From positions 124,001 to 188,000 of the forward strand of contig CAWDWG010000012.1 in NCBI GenBank assembly GCA_963805985.1: a DNA stretch of 64,000 nucleotides, in the 5' to 3' direction. Shown in pieces: positions 8,126-17,712 of the stretch. This stretch comes from Bog-257 sp963805985 (GTDB lineage: Bacteria; Acidobacteriota; Terriglobia; Terriglobales; Acidobacteriaceae). How positions within the stretch are numbered: position 1 is the first letter of the stretch; every line of letters begins with the position of its first letter. The position numbers were made by a program, and so were the translations under genes. The notes beneath the pieces are model-generated. The model did not search any database. It was not told the origin of the DNA and worked only from the letters and a program-made list of their open reading frames with translations.

Positions 8126-11100
8126 GTGAAAACAACGGAATACTCTGCTTCGCCGGCTGCCACCCTTCATCCCCATTCATCGGTGGCCGGCGCGGCAACT
8201 CTGCCAAGCTCGCCTGCCGACGAGTCGCGCGCTGGAGATGCCATGCCAAGAATTAAAGTGACGCTCGACGGCAACGAAGCGGTCGCCTATGTTGCGTACC
8301 ACGTCAGCGAAATTGCTGCCATTTATCCCATCACCCCGTCGTCACCGATGGGCGAATCGTCCGACGCCTGGGCTTCTGTCAGCGACAAGAACATCTGGGG
8401 CACCGTGCCCAAAGTTGTCGAGATGCAAAGCGAGGCCGGAGCCGCCGGCGCGCTGCACGGAGCCTTGCAGGCCGGAGCGCTAGGCACGACGTTCACGTCG
8501 TCGCAAGGCCTGCTGCTGATGATCCCCAACATGTACAAGATCGCGGGCGAGTTGACGCCCACGGTGATTCACGTTGCCGCTCGCGCGATTGCGGCCCAAG
8601 CGCTGTCGATCTTCGGCGACCACCAGGACGTCATGTCCGTTCGCCCCACCGGATTTGCCCTGCTGTCGTCCAACTCAGTCCAGGAAGCGATGGATATGGC
8701 GTTGATTGCGCACGCCGCGACGCTGGAGTCGCGCATTCCCTTCCTGCATTTCTTCGACGGCTTCCGCACCTCGCACGAAGTTTCCAAGATCGAGCAGCTC
8801 GCGCTCGCGGACATGCGACAGATGATCGACGACGATCTGGTTCGCGCCCATCGTGAGCGCGCCCTGTCACCGGATCACCCTGTCCTGCGCGGCTCGGCAC
8901 AGAATCCCGATGTCTACTTCCAGGGCCGCGAAGCGGTGAATCCGTACTACCTGGCCTGCTCGACCATCGTTCAGAACGTAATGGACAAGTTCGCCCAGAT
9001 CGTCGGCCGCCAGTACCAGCTCTTCCAATACGAAGGCGCGCCCGATGCGGAAGACGTCATCATCGTCATGGGCTCCGGCGCCGAGGCCGTACACGAGACA
9101 GTCGATTATCTGACCGCGCAAGGCAAGAAAGTCGGCATGCTGAAAGTCCGGTTGATGCGGCCGTTCTCACTCGATCACTTCCTGGCTGCATTGCCGAAAA
9201 CGGTGAATAACATCGCGGTGCTGGATCGCACCAAAGAGCCCGGCTGCATCGGCGAGCCGCTCTATCAGGATGTCATCACCGCTCTGACCGAAGGCTTCAC
9301 CGCAGGCCAGGCGCCAATGGCAACGTTCCCGCGGGTCATCGGCGGGCGCTACGGCCTGTCATCGAAGGAGTTCACGCCGGCGATGGTCAATCGCATCTTC
9401 GAAGAGCTGACCAAGCCTACGCTGCACAACCACTTCACCATCGGCATCAACGACGACGTAACCCACACTAGCCTGCCCTACGATCCCGCGTTCTCGACCG
9501 AGCCTGAAGGAACGGTTCGCGCGATGTTCTTCGGACTGGGCGCCGACGGCACAGTGGGCGCGAACAAGAACACCATCAAGATCATCGGCGAAGAAACCGA
9601 CCTCAACGTGCAAGGCTACTTCGTTTATGACTCCAAGAAGTCGGGCGCGGTCACCACCTCGCATCTGCGCTTCAGCAAGACGCCGATTCGCTCGACGTAT
9701 CTCATCTCGCGCGCGAACTTCGTGGCGTGCCACCAATTCAACTTCATGGAGCGGCTGGATGTGCTGAAGGCAGCCGATCCCGGTGCGGTCTTCCTGCTCA
9801 ACAGCCCGTTCGGGCCGGATGAGGTTTGGGACAACCTGCCGCGTACCGCGCAGGAAACGATCGTCAACAAGAAGCTGCGCTTCTACGTGATCGACGGGGT
9901 CGACGTCGCGCGCAAGGCGGGCATGGGCGGACGCATCAACACCGTGATGCAGACCTGCTTCTTCGCCATCAGCGGCGTTCTGCCACGCGCGGACGCGATT
10001 GCCGCCATCAAGCATTCCATCGAGAAAACCTATGGCAAGCGCGGCGAGTCGGTCGTCCGCAAGAACTTCGCGGCTGTCGACGCATCGCTGGAAAATCTGC
10101 ACGAAGTAAACGTGCCGGCGACCATCAGCTCGAAATTCGACATCCGTCCCGCGGTTGCGGCCTGCGCGCCGGCATTTGTCCGCGACGTGGAAGCATTGAT
10201 GATGATCGGCGAAGGCGACCTGGTTCCGGTCAGTGCCATGCCGATCGACGGAACCTTCCCGACGGGCACGACCAAGTGGGAGAAGCGCAACATCGCCCTG
10301 GAAATTCCGGTGTGGGATGAGCAGCTTTGCATCCAGTGCGGCAAGTGCGTCATGGTTTGCCCACACGCCGTGATTCGCGCGAAGGTCTACGATGCCAGCT
10401 TCAATCATGCCCCCGAAGGCTTCCAGACCGCAGTTCCGAAGTGGCGCGAATTCAGCGAGTTAAAGTACACCCTGCAAGTAGCGCCTGAAGATTGCACCGG
10501 CTGCGGACTGTGCGTCGCCATCTGCCCGGCCAAGAGCAAGAGCGAAGCCAAACATCGCGCCATCAACATGCAGCCACAGCCTCCGCTGCGCGAGAAGTAC
10601 AACGAATACTGGGACTACTTCCTGTCGATTCCGGAACTATCGCGCGAGAAGCTGTCGCACGGCCAAGTCAAAGACGCGCAGCTGCTGGAGCCGCTGTTTG
10701 AGTTCTCCGGCGCCTGCTCGGGCTGCGGCGAGACGCCCTACATCTCGACCATGACGAGGCTGTTCGGCGATCGCGCGCTGATCGCCAACGCGACCGGCTG
10801 CTCGTCGATCTACGGCGGCAACCTGCCGACCACTCCTTACACCACGAATGCGAAGGGACTCGGCCCAGCGTGGTCGAACTCGCTGTTCGAAGACACGGCC
10901 GAGTTTGGCATGGGCATGCGGCTGGCGGTCGACCGCCAAGGCGATTACGCCAAGGAACTGGTGCAGAGGCTGGCGGCGAAGATCGGCGACGATCTGGCGG
11001 TCGCGATCCTTGATGCCGACCAATCAACAGAGGAAGGCATCTTCGCGCAGCGCGAGCGCGTGAAGATCCTGAAAGATAAGCTGGCCAACGACAAGTCCTC

Positions 11101-11791
11101 GGTCGCCCGCGATCTGCTGGCGGTAGCTGACGAACTGGTCCGCAAGAGCGTCTGGATCATCGGCGGCGATGGCTGGGGCTACGACATCGGCTACGGCGGC
11201 CTCGATCATGTGCTGGCCTCGGATGCGAATGTCAACATACTGCTGCTCGATACCGAGGTGTACTCCAACACCGGCGGGCAGATGTCGAAGTCGACGCCGA
11301 TCGGCGCGGTGGCCAAGTTTGCCGCCGGCGGCAAGCACATGCCGAAGAAAGACATCGCGATGATGGCCATCAATTACGGCCGCGCTTACGTCGCGCACAT
11401 CGCGATGGGCAGCAACGATGGCCAGACGATGAAGGCCTTCGTGGAAGCCGACGCCTACAACGGGCCGTCGCTGATCATCGCCTACAGCCACTGCATCGCG
11501 CACGGCTACGACCTGGTACACGGCCTCGATCAGCAGAAGCTGGCGGTGACCTCCGGGCACTGGCCGCTGTTCCGCTACAACCCGACGCTGGCGAAGGACG
11601 GCAAGAATCCGTTCGTACTGGATTCCAAGGCGCCCAGCATTCCGCTGGAGCAATACATCTACAACGAGACGCGCTACACCATGCTGGTCAACAGCAATCC
11701 GGAAGAGGCAAAGAAGCTGCTGGCACGCCGCGCAGGACAACGTCAACGAGCGCTGGAAGCTGTATGCGCACATGGCAGCGATGAGCTTTGA
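8126..11791 (+). CDS. nifJ: Pyruvate:ferredoxin (flavodoxin) oxidoreductase
   Basis: Single-chain homodimeric PFOR converting pyruvate and CoA to acetyl-CoA, CO2 and reduced ferredoxin. Domain order is normal: domain I with AAIYPITPSSPMGE, gamma domain (VRAMFFGLGADGTVGANK), an 8Fe ferredoxin insert (CIQCGKCVMVCP, CTGCGLCVAICP), and the TPP domain (CSGCGETPYI, GDGWGYDIGYGG, YSNTGGQMSKSTP). The GTG at 8126 gives 1221 residues; an ATG at 8243 with GGAG upstream fits the family start (MPRIKVTLDGNEA) better. The last ~20 residues are out of frame: a one-base shift near 11726-11731 would restore QDNVNERWKLYAHMAAMSF and a stop at 11810, the family's usual C-terminus. Followed by a DHOD-like gene, a common pairing. 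Confidence 0.95.
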   Translation: MKTTEYSASPAATLHPHSSVAGAATLPSSPADESRAGDAMPRIKVTLDGNEAVAYVAYHVSEIAAIYPITPSSPMGESSDAWASVSDKNIWGTVPKVVEMQSEAGAAGALHGALQAGALGTTFTSSQGLLLMIPNMYKIAGELTPTVIHVAARAIAAQALSIFGDHQDVMSVRPTGFALLSSNSVQEAMDMALIAHAATLESRIPFLHFFDGFRTSHEVSKIEQLALADMRQMIDDDLVRAHRERALSPDHPVLRGSAQNPDVYFQGREAVNPYYLACSTIVQNVMDKFAQIVGRQYQLFQYEGAPDAEDVIIVMGSGAEAVHETVDYLTAQGKKVGMLKVRLMRPFSLDHFLAALPKTVNNIAVLDRTKEPGCIGEPLYQDVITALTEGFTAGQAPMATFPRVIGGRYGLSSKEFTPAMVNRIFEELTKPTLHNHFTIGINDDVTHTSLPYDPAFSTEPEGTVRAMFFGLGADGTVGANKNTIKIIGEETDLNVQGYFVYDSKKSGAVTTSHLRFSKTPIRSTYLISRANFVACHQFNFMERLDVLKAADPGAVFLLNSPFGPDEVWDNLPRTAQETIVNKKLRFYVIDGVDVARKAGMGGRINTVMQTCFFAISGVLPRADAIAAIKHSIEKTYGKRGESVVRKNFAAVDASLENLHEVNVPATISSKFDIRPAVAACAPAFVRDVEALMMIGEGDLVPVSAMPIDGTFPTGTTKWEKRNIALEIPVWDEQLCIQCGKCVMVCPHAVIRAKVYDASFNHAPEGFQTAVPKWREFSELKYTLQVAPEDCTGCGLCVAICPAKSKSEAKHRAINMQPQPPLREKYNEYWDYFLSIPELSREKLSHGQVKDAQLLEPLFEFSGACSGCGETPYISTMTRLFGDRALIANATGCSSIYGGNLPTTPYTTNAKGLGPAWSNSLFEDTAEFGMGMRLAVDRQGDYAKELVQRLAAKIGDDLAVAILDADQSTEEGIFAQRERVKILKDKLANDKSSVARDLLAVADELVRKSVWIIGGDGWGYDIGYGGLDHVLASDANVNILLLDTEVYSNTGGQMSKSTPIGAVAKFAAGGKHMPKKDIAMMAINYGRAYVAHIAMGSNDGQTMKAFVEADAYNGPSLIIAYSHCIAHGYDLVHGLDQQKLAVTSGHWPLFRYNPTLAKDGKNPFVLDSKAPSIPLEQYIYNETRYTMLVNSNPEEAKKLLARRAGQRQRALEAVCAHGSDEL

Positions 11792-11858
11792 GAAGCTGGA
11801 GAAGGCATAGGAGCAGCCCGAGGTTCGCCCATCTTTTGGGCTAACCTGGGCGCGCTTG

Positions 11859-11943
11859 GGTAGTGCAAGTGCGGAGTGAGTGCGGCCCTTCAGGGCCGCG
11901 TGCAAGGCGATTTTATAAAGGTGAGCCGGCTTTAGCCGGCGTC
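11859..11943. repeat. REP-like element, right-half copy
   Basis: Carries GGGTAGTGC, GCGGCCCTTCAGGGCCGC and GCCGGCTTTAGCCGGC in the same order as the right half of 4319-4501 and 17441-17606, with compensating changes in the stem. Lies between nifJ and the DHOD-like gene. Confidence 0.65.
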
Positions 11944-11966
11944 ACCCGACGTGCGAGGAGAAAATC

Positions 11967-12992
11967 ATGATCGACCTGACAACCAACTATCTTGGACTGA
12001 AGTTAAAAAACCCGGTCGTGGTATCCGCCTCACCGCTAACGGAAAAGCTGGAGAACTTCGCGCGGCTGGAAGATGCCGGCGCCTCGGCCATCGTCATGTA
12101 CTCGCTGATGGAAGAGCAGATTGAAGCCGAGAGCGAGAACATCGACAACGCCCTGGAATACGGCGTGAACAGCTATGCCGAGTCGACCTCGTACCTCCCC
12201 GACATGCAGAAGTATCACGTCGGCCCCGATCGTTACCTTGACCTGCTCCACAAGGGCAAGAGGTCGGTGAGCATTCCGGTCATCGGCAGCCTGAACGGGC
12301 GCTCGCCCGGCGGATGGGTGCGCTACGCCGAGTTGATGGAACAAGCCGGCGCCGACGCTCTTGAGCTGAACATTTTCGACATCCCCACCGACCCTGCGAT
12401 CACGGCGGAAGATCTGGAGTTGCGTTACTGCAACCTGGTGCGAACCATTCGCAAGAGCATTCGCATCCCTATCGCGGTAAAGCTGGGTCCGTACTTCACA
12501 TCATTCGCCAGCTTCGCCAAGAGGTTGGCCGACGCGGGCGCCGACGGTGTTGTCATCTTCAATCGCTTCTATCAGCCCGACTTCGACCTTGAGGAGATGG
12601 AGGTCATACCGAACCTGGTTCTCAGCAGCCCACACGAGTTGCGCCTCCGCCTCCACTGGGCCGCGATTCTCTACCACCAGGTCGAAACCTACATTGCCGT
12701 CACCGGCGGCGTGCACGACTCAACCGACGTGCTGAAGTGCATGATGGCCGGCGCGCACGTGACCATGATGACCTCGGCGCTGCTGAAGTACGGCATCGAG
12801 CATATCGGCGTAGTGCTAGCCGGGATCGAAAGCTGGATGGACGAGCATGAGTACCTGTCCATCCGGCAAATGCGCGGCAGCATGAGCATGGTGAACATCG
12901 AGAACCCCACCGCCTTCCTGCGCGGCAATTACCTGAAGATGCTGGGCTCCTATACCTGGCGCGAACCTGGGACGGCCCTGACGACGTTCTAA
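11967..12992 (+). CDS. Dihydroorotate dehydrogenase-like flavoprotein
   Basis: 341-residue FMN-binding TIM barrel of the DHOD superfamily (MIDLTTNYLGLKLKNPVVVSA...). Gly/Ala-rich phosphate-binding segments (LADAGADGVVIFNRFY; VTGGVHDSTDVLKCMMAGA) are present. This subgroup, usually annotated 'dihydroorotate dehydrogenase-like protein', is found next to or in operon with PFOR/nifJ rather than with pyrimidine genes, so a redox partner or side role with PFOR is more likely than pyrimidine synthesis. The ATG follows GAGGAGAAAATC, a strong RBS. It is separated from nifJ by a palindromic repeat but is co-directional. Confidence 0.85.
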   Translation: MIDLTTNYLGLKLKNPVVVSASPLTEKLENFARLEDAGASAIVMYSLMEEQIEAESENIDNALEYGVNSYAESTSYLPDMQKYHVGPDRYLDLLHKGKRSVSIPVIGSLNGRSPGGWVRYAELMEQAGADALELNIFDIPTDPAITAEDLELRYCNLVRTIRKSIRIPIAVKLGPYFTSFASFAKRLADAGADGVVIFNRFYQPDFDLEEMEVIPNLVLSSPHELRLRLHWAAILYHQVETYIAVTGGVHDSTDVLKCMMAGAHVTMMTSALLKYGIEHIGVVLAGIESWMDEHEYLSIRQMRGSMSMVNIENPTAFLRGNYLKMLGSYTWREPGTALTTF

Positions 12993-13211
12993 CGGAGATA
13001 CAGACGAGGGTAGAGCTGCCGTTCAAGGCCAGCGCTACTCCTTGTATGATCTGTCATCGTCCTGATCTGTCATCCCGACCGAGGACTTTAGTCCAACCGA
13101 GGGATCTGCGGTTCGAGCCGCGGAGCGGCAGCACAGGTCACGACACAGTCCAGGACCCTGCTAAGCCTCTGCTATGCTTTCTGAGGCTCGCTGAGAGCTT
13201 CCTCCAACATC

Positions 13212-13736
13212 ATGCGAATTCCCTTCCTAGTCGTCCTCGCGCTGCTCGTGCTACTCGGCAGCGCTGCCATCGCTCAACAGCCCGCTCCATGGCAGGACGG
13301 CCTGGTCGATCACATGGCCGGGACGTGGAAGGTCGAAGGCCAGGTGATGGGACACGATGCCCACCACGAGGTTCAGGCCGACTGGGTACTGGATCATCAA
13401 TTCCTCCGAATCCACGAAGAGACGGCCTCGACCGCACCGAAAACCGAACATCCCTACGAAGCCACCTGGTTTCTCGGATACGACCCCATCAGCGAAAAGT
13501 ACATCCTGCATTTAATGGACATTTATGGAGCACGCTTTTCGGAAACTTTGGGATGGGGTTGGCAAGAAGGGAATCAGATCAAGTTCGTCTTCGAATATCC
13601 GGACGGCCCCTTCCACACCACATTTCGCTGGAATCCGGAAAGCGGCACCTGGCAGTGGCTAATGGAACAGAAAGGCAAAGACGGCAAATGGTCGCCCTTC
13701 GCCGATCTTCAGCTGACCAAATTAAGTTCACCGTAA
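13212..13736 (+). CDS. Exported DUF1579-like beta-barrel protein
   Basis: 174 residues with a signal peptide (MRIPFLVVLALLVLLG...AIAQQ). The mature part starts with the MAGTWKVEGQVMG motif and has alternating strands with conserved DHQFLRIHEE, YEATWFLGYDP and WNPESGTWQWLMEQ, the pattern of DUF1579 and related lipocalin/heme-binding-like barrels. Function is unknown; small hydrophobic ligand binding is only a family guess. Upstream 12993-13211 has a short interspersed repeat (two ATCTGTCATC units) and no gene. Confidence 0.72.
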   Translation: MRIPFLVVLALLVLLGSAAIAQQPAPWQDGLVDHMAGTWKVEGQVMGHDAHHEVQADWVLDHQFLRIHEETASTAPKTEHPYEATWFLGYDPISEKYILHLMDIYGARFSETLGWGWQEGNQIKFVFEYPDGPFHTTFRWNPESGTWQWLMEQKGKDGKWSPFADLQLTKLSSP

Positions 13737-13910
13737 TCTCCAGTGTACAAAGCCGCTTAGAGGCAAACGGTTAGCAGCCAGACAAGGCATTCTTGCCCGA
13801 ATTGTCAACGAATTACATCTTTCCTTCAAGGCAGCAGGCATCTTTTCCTCAGGTTAAAGAAACAAATCACCTAGCTTGAGGTTTGGCCATACCTTGTTAA
13901 GGGTGCCCCA

Positions 13911-14288
13911 ATGAAAGCGATACTTTTCGTCGACGACCACGAAGTTCTGGCCCGCCTGAGTTGCGAAATTCTCGAAACTCAGGGTTACCGCGCCGTTAGC
14001 GCCTATAGTGCCCACGACGCGCTGGATAAATTTCAGCGCGAAAAATTCGACATTCTGGTCACAGACTTTCGCATGGAAGGTATGAATGGCCTGGAACTGG
14101 CGCGCGAGATTCACAACAGCCATCCCAATGTGCCGGTCATCATCGTCACCGGTTACGGACACATCGACGGCGGCAAGGACGTCAACGCCTGTGTTCCTAA
14201 AGAGCGGATGTTCCCCACGCTGATCGAGAAGATCAAGACGTATCTGGGTGAGGGCGAAGGTCAGCCAACAGCTCTGAAAAGCGCCTAG
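13911..14288 (+). CDS. Single-domain response regulator (CheY-like)
   Basis: 125-residue receiver with the acidic pair D8/D9, phosphoacceptor D52 (ILVTDFRM), T80 (IIVTGYG) and K97 (CVPKERM), so all phosphorylation residues are present. There is no output domain; the last ~15 residues are a short tail. No histidine kinase is adjacent. It could act as a phosphate shuttle or protein-binding switch. The preceding 170 bases are AT-richer than the genes and may hold the promoter. Confidence 0.88.
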   Translation: MKAILFVDDHEVLARLSCEILETQGYRAVSAYSAHDALDKFQREKFDILVTDFRMEGMNGLELAREIHNSHPNVPVIIVTGYGHIDGGKDVNACVPKERMFPTLIEKIKTYLGEGEGQPTALKSA

Positions 14289-14384
14289 CCGCCGCACCAG
14301 GCGAGCCCCATACACAGCGCGCTGCTCGTCTGCATTGTCGCGCTTGCCACACCTCTGCCTTGCCTGGCTTGCTACACTGAACCC

Positions 14385-15275
14385 GTGCGGCGATTGATCA
14401 TCAATGCTGACGACTTAGGTCTGACGCCGGGAGTCAATCAAGCCATTTTCGAGGCCCAGGAGCGTGGCATCGTCACCTCAACCACGCTCATGGCGAACTC
14501 GGGCGCCTTCGACGACGCAACCAGCAAGGCAACTTCATCAGCGCGATCAGGCGCACGTCTCAGCATCGGTTGTCATGTTGTGCTGGTCGATGGCGAGCCT
14601 CTTCTTCCCGCAGACCGCGTGCCAACTTTACTGCAGCCGAATTCTCCCAACGGCCATGGCAAATTTCGCGACAGCCTGAACGACTTTGTAGTCGCCTCGT
14701 TCCGCAACAAACTCAATCCTTCCGAGATTGAAGCAGAAGCCGCAGCCCAGATCGACCGCATTCAAGCGGCGGGAGTCGAGCTTTCACACTTCGATACTCA
14801 CAAACACGCGCACATGTTCCCGGCCGTGCTGCGGCCTCTGTTGCGAGCAGCGAGCGCGCGCAGGATTCGAGCCGTGCGCAATCCTTTTGGCCAGGTGTGG
14901 CCGCTGCCCTGGACCAGCGTATTGCGCACTCGCCGTCTCTGGAAACGCTTCGCGCAACTCAACGTCCTGCGCCGCTTTGCCGCCGGCTTTCGCCAGGAAG
15001 TCGAAGCCCACGGCCTGCGCACCACCGATGGATCGCTCGGCGTGCTGGTCACCGGTGTCCTCGACCGGAATCTCTTTACCGCGATCATCGAAAGCATGCC
15101 GGAAGGAACGTGGGAGTTCGTTTGTCATCCGGGTTACAACGACGCCGACCTCGGCAGCGTGCACACTCGCTTGCGGCAGTCGCGCGAACAGGAGCTTCAG
15201 GTACTCACCTCGAGCGAAGCGAAAGCGATCCTGCGCCAACAGCAGATTGAACTGATCAGCTATCGCGATCTGTAG
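14385..15275 (+). CDS. hpnK: ChbG/HpnK family (YdjC-like) carbohydrate deacetylase
   Basis: 296-residue metal-dependent deacetylase. The metal-binding NADDLG motif lies at residues 7-12, with later histidines in SIGCHVVLVDGEPL and HFDTHKHAHMFP and the HPGYND motif near the C-terminus. This subgroup is called hopanoid-associated HpnK in many genomes, but no hpn gene is in view, so the substrate is open (N-acetylated sugar deacetylation is the family activity). Starts at GTG 14385, which places the catalytic motif at the usual distance. It may begin a co-directional group with the GHMP kinase and CPBP protein. Confidence 0.85.
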   Translation: MRRLIINADDLGLTPGVNQAIFEAQERGIVTSTTLMANSGAFDDATSKATSSARSGARLSIGCHVVLVDGEPLLPADRVPTLLQPNSPNGHGKFRDSLNDFVVASFRNKLNPSEIEAEAAAQIDRIQAAGVELSHFDTHKHAHMFPAVLRPLLRAASARRIRAVRNPFGQVWPLPWTSVLRTRRLWKRFAQLNVLRRFAAGFRQEVEAHGLRTTDGSLGVLVTGVLDRNLFTAIIESMPEGTWEFVCHPGYNDADLGSVHTRLRQSREQELQVLTSSEAKAILRQQQIELISYRDL

Positions 15276-15452
15276 CCCAGGCGTTCAGCCGCGCTCGAAG
15301 AGAAACCTAACCCGCAGATCCTTCCAATTAACCTGCGCTTCTCAAGGTTTACGTTATTCTTAAGCAAGAAACCTTTGTGCGCGGTCGATTCAGCCGCTAG
15401 ACTTGGTCGCGCGGGGCGCCACGCAGTATCGATCTCAGGGGCCAAATCCCAG

Positions 15453-16520
15453 ATGCCATCCTTTTCGGAATTCTTGTTGCACGGCAGCGAAGATGCAATT
15501 CTCGCTACCGCGCCGTGCCGCGCCGATCTGGCGGGCGGCACCATCGACATCTGGCCTCTGTACCTGTTTCATTCCGGCGCCGTGAGCGTCAACCTTGCGC
15601 TGGGAATTTTGACCGGTTGCAAAATCACACCGAACTCCGGCGACGAGATTGTCCTCATCTCACACGACATGGAGCGGCGCGAAAGCTTCGCGTCTGTGGA
15701 TGTTTTGCTGGCCGCGAAATCCTACGCTCACCCGCTGGCTGCTTACCTGGTCCGTTTCTTCAAGCCCAAAGGCGGTTTCACCCTCGAGACTCACTCCGAA
15801 TCGCCCGCGGGGGCTGGCATCTCCGGCTCGTCGGCGCTGATGATCGCCACCAGCGCCGCATTGGCTCGGTTCACTAGCCGCGACATCGACATCGAACAAC
15901 TCCGCGTGATCGCGCAGAATGTTGAGGCGCAGCTGATTCGCGTTCCCACCGGCTGTCAGGACTACTATCCAGCCATGTACGGCGGCGTGAGCGCCATACA
16001 TCTCGAGATCGACGGCCTGCGGCGGGAAAGCATTCCCGTCAGCCTCGACGAAATGGATCAGCGTTTCGTATTGTTCTACACCGGGGCGCCGCGGCAGTCC
16101 GGTATCAACAACTGGGAAGTCTTCAAGCAGCACATCAATGGAGACGAGCGCGTCGTCCGCAACTTCGACGAGATTGCTGCGATCGCTCAGGCTATGCGCT
16201 CCGCGCTGATCGCCGAGCGCTGGGATGAGGTTGAAAAGCTGATCTCCGAGGAGTGGGACCTTCGCCGCACCAATGCGCCTGGGATTTCCACCCCGCTGAT
16301 TGATATGCTGATAGAGACTGCCAAGAGCAATGGCGCACGGGCAGCCAAGGTTTGCGGCGCAGGCGGCGGTGGCTGCGTAATCGCTTTGGTAGAAAAGGGC
16401 GCAAGCGGTCGGGTCGAAGATGCCATTCGCCGGCAAGGCGGACAGCCACTCGAATTTCGGGTTGCGCGCGATGGACTACGTTTTCACGCCGTCAACAAAC
16501 GGCAGGTCGCCAGGATATGA
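15453..16520 (+). CDS. GHMP-family sugar kinase
   Basis: 355 residues of the GHMP (galacto-, homoserine, mevalonate) kinase superfamily. The N-terminal substrate motif APCRADLAGGTIDIWP resembles heptose-7-phosphate and fucokinase-like kinases; the ATP motif is PAGAGISGSSALM, and the C-terminal CGAGGGGCVIAL closes the site. The ATG at 15453 is preferred over an upstream TTG at 15375. Its stop overlaps the CPBP protease start (ATGA), indicating translational coupling. The substrate is probably a sugar or sugar phosphate; I cannot fix it. Confidence 0.85.
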   Translation: MPSFSEFLLHGSEDAILATAPCRADLAGGTIDIWPLYLFHSGAVSVNLALGILTGCKITPNSGDEIVLISHDMERRESFASVDVLLAAKSYAHPLAAYLVRFFKPKGGFTLETHSESPAGAGISGSSALMIATSAALARFTSRDIDIEQLRVIAQNVEAQLIRVPTGCQDYYPAMYGGVSAIHLEIDGLRRESIPVSLDEMDQRFVLFYTGAPRQSGINNWEVFKQHINGDERVVRNFDEIAAIAQAMRSALIAERWDEVEKLISEEWDLRRTNAPGISTPLIDMLIETAKSNGARAAKVCGAGGGGCVIALVEKGASGRVEDAIRRQGGQPLEFRVARDGLRFHAVNKRQVARI

Positions 16521-17428
16521 GCATGTTCACTGACGGCAAGGGCAAGATAAAACCCGGTTGGGCGTTCGTGTTCTCGGTGATCCTGGGGGCGCTCGCCTTT
16601 CTGGTTGCCGGCAACATCGCCACCGAAGCCGCCGGCGACCATCCCTTCCGTCGCGAACTTATTTTCCGCGCGCTATGGGCTGTGCTCCTGCTCGGTATCT
16701 TCATCTGGTTGCTGACGGTCGGCGACCACCTCGAAGATCACCGGATCGCCGCGCAAGGGCTCCCTCGCGTAAAGGGCTGGCTCAAGCAGTTGCTGCTGGG
16801 CGCGGTTCTGGGATTTGTTCTACCCGCCCTCGCGGTCGCTCCCATCTACTTCTGGGGACACTTCCGCTACAAAATCCTGTGGACTTGGAGCTTCGCGCCG
16901 AACCTTGTGGCCGTCATCCTGACATTGATCGTCGGCGCGCTGGCCGAAGAGTTGATGTTTCGCGGTTTCCCCTTTCAGCATCTGGAAAAGGGAATCGGTA
17001 CCGTGCAGGCAGTCGTGGTGCTCTCCGTGTTCTACGCGTTGTTGCACATGTTGAATCCAGCAGCCACGGTCTGGGGCATCGCGAACACCTTCCTGCTTGG
17101 AGTCCTTTTCACCGTCGCCTATCTCCGCACACGAGCCCTGTGGCTGCCCTGGGGAATTCATTTCGGCTGGAATGCCACGCTGGGCCTGCTGTTGGGACTG
17201 CCGGTCAGCGGCATCCGTTCCTTCAATTTGTGGATATACACTCAGCCCTACGGCCCCAAGTGGCTTACCGGAGATTTCTACGGCATCGAAGCCGCAGCCA
17301 CGGGGACCGCCGCGATCCTCTTCGGGCTTCTTATCGTTTCGATCCTGCCGGTCAGCAAGCTGCCGCAGCCCATTTCGCAACCCTCCTCCGAGCCCGCCGT
17401 CGAAAGCCTCTCCAGCATCAAATCGTAG
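16517..17428 (+). CDS. CPBP family intramembrane metalloprotease
   Basis: 303-residue membrane protein with about eight hydrophobic segments and the three ABI/CAAX-protease motifs in order: EELMFRG, FYALLHM and WGIHFGWN. These supply the Glu and His residues for zinc. Starts at an ATG overlapping the GHMP kinase stop by four bases, so the two are coupled. Bacterial members process membrane or prenylated peptides, or act in immunity and regulation; the role here is unknown. A full composite repeat begins 13 bases after the stop. Confidence 0.87.
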   Translation: MSMFTDGKGKIKPGWAFVFSVILGALAFLVAGNIATEAAGDHPFRRELIFRALWAVLLLGIFIWLLTVGDHLEDHRIAAQGLPRVKGWLKQLLLGAVLGFVLPALAVAPIYFWGHFRYKILWTWSFAPNLVAVILTLIVGALAEELMFRGFPFQHLEKGIGTVQAVVVLSVFYALLHMLNPAATVWGIANTFLLGVLFTVAYLRTRALWLPWGIHFGWNATLGLLLGLPVSGIRSFNLWIYTQPYGPKWLTGDFYGIEAAATGTAAILFGLLIVSILPVSKLPQPISQPSSEPAVESLSSIKS

Positions 17429-17440
17429 AGGTGTTTTTCA

Positions 17441-17606
17441 GTAGCGCCGGCCTCTGGCCGGCTGTCCTGGCGGCGTCCCGCCGCCAGCAAACACATCTTT
17501 ACAGGCTCCTGAAAAATTCGTTGCGCGAGGCAGATCGGGTAGTGCTGGCCTTCAGGCCAGCGTTCAAACCGTTCATTTTCAGTTTGAGCCGGCTTCAGCC
17601 GGCGGC
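17441..17606. repeat. Composite REP-like element, full-length copy B
   Basis: Starts GTAGCGCCGGCCTCTGGCC and matches 4319-4501 along its whole length, including CTGGCGGCG/CGCCGCCAG, CAGATCGGGTAGTGCTGG, TGGCCTTCAGGCCA and GCCGGCTTCAGCCGGC. The stems are conserved better than the loops. Confidence 0.75.
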
Positions 17607-17712
17607 AGAAAACCGGAGTAAAGAGTCTTTCGGCAGTCTGTTCAGCCGACGACACACGAGCCGCCCTTGCTCCGTCCGCGGCGGTCTATAATTGCCTCAA
17701 TCGGGGTCTTCC

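Noticed and set aside
9359..10408. A 349-codon open frame on the minus strand
   Set aside because: Antisense shadow of nifJ in a GC-rich region; the composition follows the complementary codons of PFOR.
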